In this document: positions 1 through 6,473 of the stretch, piece by piece
Layout: every line of letters starts with the position of its first letter
Position numbering within the stretch: position 1 is the stretch's first letter
Assembly (NCBI GenBank): GCA_946615495.1
Contig: CAMOHY010000054.1
Coordinates: 1-10,935 of the forward strand
Direction: 5' to 3'
DNA length: 10,935 nt
DNA from: an uncultured Clostridia bacterium
GTDB lineage: Bacteria > Bacillota > Clostridia > Christensenellales > Aristaeellaceae
Made by a program: the position numbers and the translations under genes
Notes under the pieces: model-generated
The model's input: only the letters and a program-made list of their open reading frames with translations
Told to the model about the DNA's origin: nothing
Database searches by the model: none

Positions 1-2
1 AA

Positions 3-236
3 TCCGTGTATCCCGCTGTTCCCTCCATCAACCTGACCGGCGACAACTACCGCACCGTGCTGTGGAACGCCATCATGGGCTATGTGGATATCGACGAAGC
101 CATCAACGACCTGAACACCCGCTACAACCAGTGCTATGATGAGGACATCATGTATGGCTCTGTGCAGCGCCTGGTCATTGAAGACTACAATCCTCTCCAG
201 CCCTCCGCCGGCACCGCCACCTACCTGGACAAGTAA
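3..236 (+). CDS. C-terminal end of a probable carbohydrate ABC transporter substrate-binding protein (partial)
   Basis: The reading frame is open from the left window edge to TAA at 234-236, so only the last 77 or so residues are present and the true start lies outside. The fragment resembles the helical tail of extracellular sugar-binding proteins: a WNAIMGYVDIDEAINDLNTR stretch is the kind of 'one helix then EAI..L' ending seen where such proteins count repeated helices before the C-terminus. The fragment alone does not identify the family. The main support is position, directly upstream of two sugar-type ABC permeases in the same direction, which is the standard order binding protein, permease, permease. 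The full protein would be a secreted lipoprotein that delivers oligosaccharide to the permeases. The call as a binding protein is inference from context plus weak resemblance. Confidence 0.7.
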   Translation, partial: SVYPAVPSINLTGDNYRTVLWNAIMGYVDIDEAINDLNTRYNQCYDEDIMYGSVQRLVIEDYNPLQPSAGTATYLDK

Positions 237-280
237 TTGATTCCGCGCTGTAAACGCAGCGCATAGCAAACCAATGCGGA

Positions 281-327
281 AAAGCCGTCCGCGGCGGACG
301 CGCAAGCATCCCTGCGGACGGCTTTTT
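281..327 (+). terminator. Terminator-like hairpin between binding protein and first permease
   Basis: A perfect 12-bp stem pairs AAAGCCGTCCGC (281-292) with GCGGACGGCTTT (314-325), followed by a T run reaching 327. The 21-base loop carries a second copy of GCGGACG (294-300), which can pair with CGTCCGC locally instead. The permease start follows only about 35 bases later, so this is probably a partial terminator or 3'-end stabiliser that keeps binding-protein mRNA in excess over permease mRNA, an arrangement known from many ABC sugar operons. A small hairpin, GCGCTG with CAGCGC at 245-262, precedes it. Confidence 0.8.
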
Positions 328-361
328 CAATGGTTTTTAAGCAAAGAGGGAGGTTCCATCA

Positions 362-1318
362 GTGAGCGAGCAACACCTGCAGCTTCGGCACACGGATATG
401 CCGCCCCGGCCCGTGAATAAAAAAATGCGGCTGAAGGAAAGCGGCGGCCTGTCCGCGGGGCTCATGCTGGCCCCGTCCATCATTTTTCTGTGCATTTGCT
501 CCATCTACCCCTTCATTTGGATTTTCCGCTACATCGGGTACAATTACAATGGCTTTACCGCCCGCTATGTGGGTACGGCCAACTTTACCCGCATGTTCAA
601 TGACGCCACCTTCTGGGGCAGCGTCGTCACCACCTTTGAATACGCCTTCTGGAAGCTTATCATCATCATTCCGCTGGCGCTCATTATGGCCGTGCTGCTC
701 AACCAGAAGCTTCGGGGCTCCAGCTTCTTCCGCGGCGCGTTCTTCATGCCCACAGTCATTGCCACCTCTATTTCCGGTATGATCTTTACCTTCATTTTCG
801 CCACCCAGAACGGTATCCTGAATAACCTCATGCAGTCCGTCGGGCTCATGGGCGCGCCCATCAACTGGCTGATGGACCAAAACTTCGCCATGGAAGCCGT
901 CATTATCCTGTCGGTTTGGGCTGGCTTTGGTAACTACATGCTCTACTTCGTTACCGGCATGACCTCCATTTCCGAAGACGTGTATGAATCCAGCCGCATC
1001 GACGGCGCCAACGCGGTGCAGACCTTCTTTAAGATCACCCTGCCCATGCTGGCTCCCGTACTCAAGGTGGTTCTCATGCTGGCCATCACCGGCGCGTTCA
1101 AGGATTACGAGGCCATCATGGTGCTCACCAACGGCGGTCCCGGCAGCCGCACCAACGTCATGTTCCTGTATATCTTCAAGCTCATCTTCGGCACCGCCGA
1201 CAACGCCCGCATGCAAATCGGCTACGGCGCGCTGCTGAGCTTGATGGCCGCCGTGATCGTTGGCGCTGTAACCATCGTTTACAATCTGGTCGCCAAGCGG
1301 CTGGACGACGTGGTGTAA
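362..1318 (+). CDS. Carbohydrate ABC transporter permease, MalF/UgpA/LplB type
   Basis: Integral membrane half of a sugar importer, 318 residues, the usual length of the family. It starts with a short basic cytoplasmic segment (about 1-30), then hydrophobic helices at about 31-58, 93-114, 126-148, 178-200, 232-245 and 287-310. The cytoplasmic EAA loop that docks the ATPase is clear at 207-230, with RIDGANA followed by the LP pair at 227-228. The phrase LTNGGPGSRT at 255-264 is typical of the first permease of these pairs. The GTG start at 362 is chosen because GAGGGAGG at 346-353 lies 8 bases upstream; the next internal ATG (398) has no such site. The second permease follows after a 15-base gap. 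No ATP-binding subunit is in the window, so a shared MsmX-like ATPase encoded elsewhere is likely. Substrate cannot be read from the permease; the neighbours suggest a pectin-derived oligosaccharide. Confidence 0.93.
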   Translation: MSEQHLQLRHTDMPPRPVNKKMRLKESGGLSAGLMLAPSIIFLCICSIYPFIWIFRYIGYNYNGFTARYVGTANFTRMFNDATFWGSVVTTFEYAFWKLIIIIPLALIMAVLLNQKLRGSSFFRGAFFMPTVIATSISGMIFTFIFATQNGILNNLMQSVGLMGAPINWLMDQNFAMEAVIILSVWAGFGNYMLYFVTGMTSISEDVYESSRIDGANAVQTFFKITLPMLAPVLKVVLMLAITGAFKDYEAIMVLTNGGPGSRTNVMFLYIFKLIFGTADNARMQIGYGALLSLMAAVIVGAVTIVYNLVAKRLDDVV

Positions 1319-1333
1319 GGGAGGGAGAGAAAC

Positions 1334-2206
1334 ATGGCAAAGAATCGTGCGCAAATCGTTTACTCTCCCAAGCAGAAGGCCATTCGTGCCGTGCTGTGGG
1401 TACTGCTGGTGTTTACCACCATCGTGGTCATCTTCCCGGTGCTGTACGTTATTCTTGGCTCCTTTAAGGAAAACCAGGAATTGCTGCTGGGCGGCGCTAA
1501 CATTTTCCCGCAGAAATGGATCATTCAGAACTACATCGACGCTTGGAACCAGGCCAATTTCGCGGTGTATACCAAGAACAGCCTGATATTGTCCGTAGGC
1601 GTTATGGTGCTGTCCCTGATTATTTCCTCCATGGCGGGCTACGTGTTTTCCCGCAAGAGCTTCTGGGGCAAGGAAATTATTTACGGCATCTTCACCGCCT
1701 TCATGTTCATCAACGTGGGCTCTGTGTCCCTGCGCCCCTTGTATGAATTGGCAACCGGCCTGAACATCCACACCAGCCTGTGGCCGGTGGTGCTCTTCTC
1801 TGCCGGCGGCGGACAGGCCACCTACATTTTCCTCTGCCGCGGCTATGTGAATTCCGTGCCCAGGGAACTGGACGAAGCCGCCCGCATCGATGGCTGCTCC
1901 TTCTTCCAGATTTACTATCGGATCATCATGCCCATGCTCAAGCCTGTTCTGGCCACCATCGCCATTCTGTCCTTCCGTCAAGGCTGGAACGAATACATCA
2001 TGCCCCGCGTGTTCACCATGACCAATGACAACCTGCGGCCTTTGACCGTGGGCGTGAACATGCTCAAAAACGCCGGCGACGGCGCTGCCGCCTGGAACAT
2101 CATGTTCGCTGGCGCCACCATCGCCATCATCCCCATCCTGATCGTGTTCATCTGCTTCAGCCGCTACTTCATGGGCGGCCTGACGGCTGGCGCGGTCAAG
2201 GGCTAA
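1334..2206 (+). CDS. Carbohydrate ABC transporter permease, MalG/AraQ/LplC type
   Basis: Second membrane subunit of the importer, 290 residues, typical length. Hydrophobic helices lie at about 16-43, 83-103, 114-137, 147-168, 202-216 and 256-278. The EAA loop is at 178-201 with ELDEAARIDGCS and the conserved Pro at 200. The segment RQGWNEY at 215-221 and the C-terminal FMGGLTAGAVKG are characteristic of the AraQ/MalG branch. A run of GGGAGGGAGAG (1318-1328) precedes ATG 1334 and acts as its ribosome site. It would pair with the upstream permease to form the heterodimeric channel in the cytoplasmic membrane. It is followed by a strong hairpin (2224-2266) before the enzyme genes, so it may end the more abundant transporter transcript. 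Confidence 0.94.
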   Translation: MAKNRAQIVYSPKQKAIRAVLWVLLVFTTIVVIFPVLYVILGSFKENQELLLGGANIFPQKWIIQNYIDAWNQANFAVYTKNSLILSVGVMVLSLIISSMAGYVFSRKSFWGKEIIYGIFTAFMFINVGSVSLRPLYELATGLNIHTSLWPVVLFSAGGGQATYIFLCRGYVNSVPRELDEAARIDGCSFFQIYYRIIMPMLKPVLATIAILSFRQGWNEYIMPRVFTMTNDNLRPLTVGVNMLKNAGDGAAAWNIMFAGATIAIIPILIVFICFSRYFMGGLTAGAVKG

Positions 2207-2223
2207 ATCATATCCTTTCGTTT

Positions 2224-2266
2224 CACAGCCTGCGGATGAGCTCCGCAGGCTGTGTCTGCGTTTTTT
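2224..2266 (+). terminator. Hairpin with 13-bp perfect stem and trailing T run between permease and GH28-like gene
   Basis: CACAGCCTGCGGA (2224-2236) pairs perfectly with TCCGCAGGCTGTG (2242-2254) around the loop TGAGC. Six bases later comes a run of six T (2261-2266), and the ribosome site of the next gene starts just after. The T run is displaced from the stem, so termination may be partial. No obvious promoter is seen between this hairpin and the next gene, which suggests that the enzyme genes are reached by read-through. Confidence 0.7.
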
Positions 2267-2284
2267 AATGGAGGAGAAAGGGCC

Positions 2285-3856
2285 ATGCGCAACCAGGAGG
2301 TCATTTCTTATCCCTGGCTGGGAAATATTTATCCGGGCGATTACTTGGAAAGCATTCCGTTCGATCAGTACATCCGAAACGATCAGCCTTTGCCTGAGCA
2401 TAAGCCAATATTCGATATTCGGGATTACGGCGCGGCGCCGGACGAATTGCTGAATACCGAGCCCATGCGGCTGGCCTGTGAAGCCTGCCGGGACGCCGGG
2501 GGAGGCGTGGTGCTGGTGGCGGGCGGCAGCTACCGCACAGGAACCGTTCGCCTGTATGACCATACCACCCTTTTTGTTGCGCCGGACGCGGAGTTGGTGG
2601 CCTCCCGCAACGCGGACGACCTGATCCGCCGCGTGCAAGGCACGCAGGACTTTGGGGAAGAATCCAGCGGCGGCGCGTTCATTCTGGCCATTGACGCGCA
2701 GGATATCGCAATCACCGGCGGCGGACGCATAAACGGCAGCGGCGAATGGTTTGTGCATGAGCCCAGGCAAAAGCCCGCCCTCACGCCTTTCCCGGTCACA
2801 ATGCTGCCAACCCGCGCCCAGGCCAAAGAAATCAACACGGTGCCTGGCTCCATCCGCACTTTTTACCGGGACCGAATCCGTTACGCCGAGGATAAATACG
2901 GAGAAGGAAAACCAGTTCTGCGCCGCCCCAGCGCCATGGTGTGGCTGCTGCGCTGCCAGCATGTGCGGGTGGAAAATATTGTCCTCTATGATTCCATGTG
3001 CTGGACGCTGCATCCGGAGGCCTGCGACAGCGTTCTGATCCGGAATACGGTGATAGATGATAACCGGCATGTGGCAAACACCGACGGCATCGACATTTCC
3101 GGCTGCTCGAACGTGGAGGTGGACCATTGCTTCGTGTCCTGCGCGGACGACGGTCTGTGCGTCAAAAACCCGGTCTATACAAACCGGATTTCGGAAAACC
3201 TATACCTGCATGACTGCACGGTGTGCACCGTCATGAACGCTTTTAAAATCGGCACGGGCACCCGGCATGATATCCGCCGCGTTACGGTGGAAAACTGCCT
3301 GTTCACCATGCCGGACATTTATCCCGGCTCTGTGTCCGGCATTTCCATCGAAAGCTGCGATGGGTCCAGGGTAGAGGATATCGCGGTGCGGAATATCCGC
3401 ATGGAAAAAATACAGTGCCCGCTGTATATTCTCCTCAACCGGCGCAACCAGGCAGGGGAGCCCTACAGCGAAGAAGCATCTTCTTTGTACTGGGGCGGGG
3501 ACATTTCCCACGTGACCATTGAGCACATTTCCGCCTGGGATGCGGAGCTGCCCGCTATTCTTACCGGCTTTGAGGACCGCACCAAAGCGGGCAAGACCAT
3601 TCGGAAGCCTATCCGCGGTATCCAGGTGACGGATTATCATGTGGCCTATCGGAACAACCGGGAGGTTTTGCATATTCCTGATTCTTTCGATGAATTTTTG
3701 ACCGATTATCCGGAAAGCAACGCTCACGGCGACGTGGACGCCTACGGCCTCTGGATTCGCCACGCTGACAAGGTTGCGCTTCGGGATATTCAGGTGACGC
3801 CGCGGGATGGAAACACCCGCGAAATGATCCGGCTGTATGACGTAAACGAATCATGA
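2285..3856 (+). CDS. GH28-like right-handed beta-helix protein (polygalacturonase-related), non-canonical active site
   Basis: A 523-residue protein with no signal peptide, so probably cytoplasmic and acting on imported oligosaccharides. It follows the GH28 pattern: FDIRDYGA at 43-50 (the usual N-terminal entry to the helix), the GG.V.L..G.Y.TG...L segment at 73-90, SAMVWLLRCQHVRVENIVL at 216-234, the NTD motif at 265-267 and the paired aspartates DD at 288-289. NTD and DD supply the GH28 catalytic carboxylates. Canonical polygalacturonases next carry GHG and RIK; here the corresponding places read NAFKIGTGT (318-326) and GISIES (352-357), so those His, Arg and Lys residues are missing. This fits a divergent exo-acting or uronide-specific branch rather than a classical pectinase. 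The start is ATG 2285, with GGAGGAG at 2270-2276; an in-frame GTG at 2252 lies inside the hairpin and has no ribosome site. Exact substrate unknown. Confidence 0.85.
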   Translation: MRNQEVISYPWLGNIYPGDYLESIPFDQYIRNDQPLPEHKPIFDIRDYGAAPDELLNTEPMRLACEACRDAGGGVVLVAGGSYRTGTVRLYDHTTLFVAPDAELVASRNADDLIRRVQGTQDFGEESSGGAFILAIDAQDIAITGGGRINGSGEWFVHEPRQKPALTPFPVTMLPTRAQAKEINTVPGSIRTFYRDRIRYAEDKYGEGKPVLRRPSAMVWLLRCQHVRVENIVLYDSMCWTLHPEACDSVLIRNTVIDDNRHVANTDGIDISGCSNVEVDHCFVSCADDGLCVKNPVYTNRISENLYLHDCTVCTVMNAFKIGTGTRHDIRRVTVENCLFTMPDIYPGSVSGISIESCDGSRVEDIAVRNIRMEKIQCPLYILLNRRNQAGEPYSEEASSLYWGGDISHVTIEHISAWDAELPAILTGFEDRTKAGKTIRKPIRGIQVTDYHVAYRNNREVLHIPDSFDEFLTDYPESNAHGDVDAYGLWIRHADKVALRDIQVTPRDGNTREMIRLYDVNES

Positions 3857-3875
3857 TGGGGAAAGGATCAAGGCT

Positions 3876-6302
3876 ATGATAATTTGGCCGTTGGACAGGC
3901 AGGGCTTCGTGCATCATTATATGGTATCCGGCCCGAAGGTGACGCCTTTTTACTCCGAGGAAAGGGATAAGAATCAGCTGCGGTATGAAGCGCATCTGCG
4001 CGCCGTTGTGGCAGAGCACGCGCCGTTAGCGGATACGGAAAAGGTTTGCGCAGGGCGGGAAAGCCGTCTTGGCATGCCCTGGCATTTTCAGGGCGGAAAG
4101 GATACGGCGTTCATTAATCTTTCGGATTTTTACGCCGATATGCGGCGGGTGGCCTTCGACGCGGCAACCGCGCTTTATTCCGCGAAGGCGCAGGCGGTCC
4201 GCGCGGTCATATGGTCTTACGCGGCGGTGGACGTATACTGCAACGGCGCGGCGGTGGGCTCCCTGCGGGCAGCGGTTTACAAGCCCATTGGACGGCTGGA
4301 GCTTACGCTGCCTTTGAAGGCCGGAAAAAACGTGGTCTACTTTGCCTGCGAGACCCTGGGCGTGCGGGATACCCGCAGCGTGATCGGCCTGCAGATCGAA
4401 GCATATGACGCGGAAATCAGCGCGGCCTTGCCGGATGAGGATATGGCGAAGGATGTAGCTTTGGCTCTTTCCTTTATGGAGGAAACCCTTTTGACCAAGG
4501 ATTCCCTCCGTTTTCCCCGTCCGGCCATGGCTGGTACCCGCTGGGCCTGGCGTCAGCAGGACCCGGATTACGCGCATGCACACCGGCCCGTCCAGTGGCA
4601 CAGCGCAGCGGGGGAAACCTGTCTGCCCTTGGAGGAGGGGGGCGCTTACCTGGAGCTGCGCGTTCCCGCGGGGCAGGGCGAACTGAGCCGGACGTTTGAA
4701 AGAACGGAGCAGATCAAGCCTCTCCGCGTGCGCCCAGCGCCCAGCTGGGAAGAAAACCTTCACCTCGTTTTTCAGCGCGTCGCCGCCGTGGAAAGCCTCA
4801 GCCGGGGCGATGAATTCGGTTTTCCCATTGCCAACATGCTGGCGCGGAAATACTTGGGCGATACGTCCAAGGACGATGCAAAGCTCATGGACGATATGCT
4901 GGCCCTGATCGAAAAGCGGGTGGACTGCGCCGATTTTCTGGTTTGCGGGCTGATTCGGTATGTTAAGAATTATGCCGTTCCGGCCAAGACCCAGGAACGC
5001 ATCCGCCAGGTGCTCACGCATTTCCGCTACTGGATGGATATGGACGGCTTTGACGCCATGTGCTTCTGGAGCGAAAACCACAGCCTCATGTTTTACCTGA
5101 GCGCTATGCAGGCGGGGGAAATGTACCCGGAGGATGATTTTCCGCTGGCGCGCATGACGGGCCGCCAGCTGCACGAATGGGGCAGGGGAAGGGTGCTGGC
5201 CTGGCTGGACGACGTGGAAAAATACGGCTTTGAGGAATTTTTGAGCACCGTTTATATGTGCGTCACCTTTGCCGCGCTGTTGAACGCGATTGATTTTACG
5301 GAGGAAGCCATTTCTTTGCGGGCCCGGCGCGTTACGGACAAGCTGCTGAGAATGCTGGCCATGCACACCTTTGGAGGCGGCATCATCGCGCCCCAGGGAC
5401 GGGTATACCGCGGGGTGCTGTATCCCTTCTCGGCCGGCGCCATGGCGCTGATGAATTTGGCCGATCCCGCCCAGCCCTATGATTACGGCGAAGGCTGGCT
5501 GGGCTTTTACGCCACCAGCTCCTACCGCTTTCCGGCTGATCTAAAAAAGCTGATGGATACGCCTGTTTCTACCACCTACACCACCGGAAACGCCCGCGTC
5601 GTGCTGGAAAAGCGGAAGGATTTCTGCCTTACCAGCGTCATGATCCCCAGAGAAAGGTTTAACCGCTGGGAAAATGAAACGAAAAAGCCCGGCGTGGACC
5701 CGTCCACCCACAGCTTCGTCAAATCCTATAACGAATGCTTCCACGGCACCACCTGCTTTCAGCCCGGTGTGTATGGCTACCAGCAGCATTTGTGGTACGC
5801 GGCGCTGGATGGGGAAGCGGCGGTGTTCATCAATCATCCCGGCTCCGCCTCCGAGGGCGGCGATATGCGGCCGGGCTATTGGCATGGAAACGGCGTGTTT
5901 CCAGCCTTAAGGCAGGAAGGAAGCCTGCTTGGCATGATCTACCGCATTCCCCGCGCCCATCCGCTGCACTATATCCACGCTTATGTGCCGGAATGCCGGT
6001 TCGATGAAGTGCGCAGGCAAGGAAATTGGCTGCTGCTGCGGAAGGGGAAAGGGTTTATCGGGCTTTGGAGCAGCGTGGCCATGGAGCCCTGGAACGGCAT
6101 GAATTCCGGCTGTGAAATGCGCATGTGGGGCGACGATATAGCCTGCCTGTGCCTTTGCGCCGGAGAAGAAACGGAAAATATGGACGCCTTTGCCCGTGCG
6201 GCGGAAGAAATGCACCCTGAATACACTTTTGAAAATGGACTCCGGGCAGGCGGTTATTCGCTGGCCTGGCGCCAGGGACAGGACGACACGCAGTATCTGT
6301 AA
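3876..6302 (+). CDS. Uncharacterised 808-residue protein, probable carbohydrate-active enzyme with beta-sandwich / alpha-toroid / beta-sandwich layout
   Basis: I do not recognise a named family. No signal peptide or membrane segment is seen, so it is probably cytoplasmic. Residues about 1-180 look like a jelly-roll sugar-binding domain of GH2 type, with VDVYCNGAAVGSL at 118-130 and LPLKAGKNVVYF at 145-156. Residues about 285-560 are helix-rich and contain conserved-looking FWSENHSLMFY at 397-407, QAGEMYP at 412-418 and FEEFLSTVYMCVTFAALLNA at 452-471, as in (alpha/alpha) toroid enzymes. Residues about 565-808 are strand-rich, with YGYQQHLWYAALDG at 633-646 and RPGYWHGNGVFP at 665-676. This layout recalls heparinase II/III-type polysaccharide lyases, whose Asn, His and Tyr act in catalysis; N401, H402 and nearby Tyr residues are candidates. 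The assignment is inference. ATG 3876 has AAAGGA at 3862-3867, and the gap after the GH28-like gene is 19 bases, so the two are co-transcribed. Confidence 0.8.
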   Translation: MIIWPLDRQGFVHHYMVSGPKVTPFYSEERDKNQLRYEAHLRAVVAEHAPLADTEKVCAGRESRLGMPWHFQGGKDTAFINLSDFYADMRRVAFDAATALYSAKAQAVRAVIWSYAAVDVYCNGAAVGSLRAAVYKPIGRLELTLPLKAGKNVVYFACETLGVRDTRSVIGLQIEAYDAEISAALPDEDMAKDVALALSFMEETLLTKDSLRFPRPAMAGTRWAWRQQDPDYAHAHRPVQWHSAAGETCLPLEEGGAYLELRVPAGQGELSRTFERTEQIKPLRVRPAPSWEENLHLVFQRVAAVESLSRGDEFGFPIANMLARKYLGDTSKDDAKLMDDMLALIEKRVDCADFLVCGLIRYVKNYAVPAKTQERIRQVLTHFRYWMDMDGFDAMCFWSENHSLMFYLSAMQAGEMYPEDDFPLARMTGRQLHEWGRGRVLAWLDDVEKYGFEEFLSTVYMCVTFAALLNAIDFTEEAISLRARRVTDKLLRMLAMHTFGGGIIAPQGRVYRGVLYPFSAGAMALMNLADPAQPYDYGEGWLGFYATSSYRFPADLKKLMDTPVSTTYTTGNARVVLEKRKDFCLTSVMIPRERFNRWENETKKPGVDPSTHSFVKSYNECFHGTTCFQPGVYGYQQHLWYAALDGEAAVFINHPGSASEGGDMRPGYWHGNGVFPALRQEGSLLGMIYRIPRAHPLHYIHAYVPECRFDEVRRQGNWLLLRKGKGFIGLWSSVAMEPWNGMNSGCEMRMWGDDIACLCLCAGEETENMDAFARAAEEMHPEYTFENGLRAGGYSLAWRQGQDDTQYL

Positions 6303-6378
6303 TCATTTTTATATATAACATGTGTAAAATGCACATAAATATGTAGTATTTGGTTCAAATTTTGCTATATTATCGGGC

Positions 6379-6392
6379 TCAAAGCGAAAACT
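6379..6392 (+). promoter_or_regulatory. Weak cre-like box (CcpA site) just upstream of the reductase promoter
   Basis: TCAAAGCGAAAACT matches the central AARCGNWWNC core of Firmicutes catabolite response elements, but deviates at both outer conserved positions (C for G, T for A). It ends two bases before the -35 hexamer. CcpA control of an anaerobic respiratory gene would be reasonable, but the match is imperfect and unsupported by other copies here. Confidence 0.25.
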
Positions 6393-6393
6393 G

Positions 6394-6422
6394 TTGAATT
6401 TCTTCTGGTGATATGTTACAAT
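6394..6422 (+). promoter_or_regulatory. Sigma-A-type promoter of the flavin reductase gene, extended -10
   Basis: TTGAAT (6394-6399) and TACAAT (6417-6422) are separated by exactly 17 bases, and TG at 6414-6415 makes an extended -10. Transcription would start near 6429, giving a leader of about 45 bases that contains a small AGCC/GGCT hairpin and the ribosome site GGAGGGG (6462-6468). The surrounding 170 bases are AT-rich compared with the genes, and no strong terminator is seen right after the upstream operon. Confidence 0.8.
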
Positions 6423-6473
6423 TATTTTATCAACAGCCGGTCATGGCTAAATTGAGAACATGGAGGGGATCCT

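Noticed and set aside
2252..2284. Upstream GTG start for the GH28-like protein
   Set aside because: The extra 11 codons cover the hairpin right arm and the ribosome site; ATG 2285 has an ideal GGAGGAG.
359..3127. Minus-strand open frame of 922 codons
   Set aside because: It lies antisense to two clear permeases and the GH28-like gene, crosses two intergenic hairpins and gives a His/Gly/Asp-rich product without domain motifs. It is a codon-bias shadow.
4026..5366. Minus-strand open frame of 446 codons opposite the 808-residue protein
   Set aside because: Composition is His/Arg/Pro-rich, with no ribosome site or motifs; the plus-strand protein has coherent domains and operon context.
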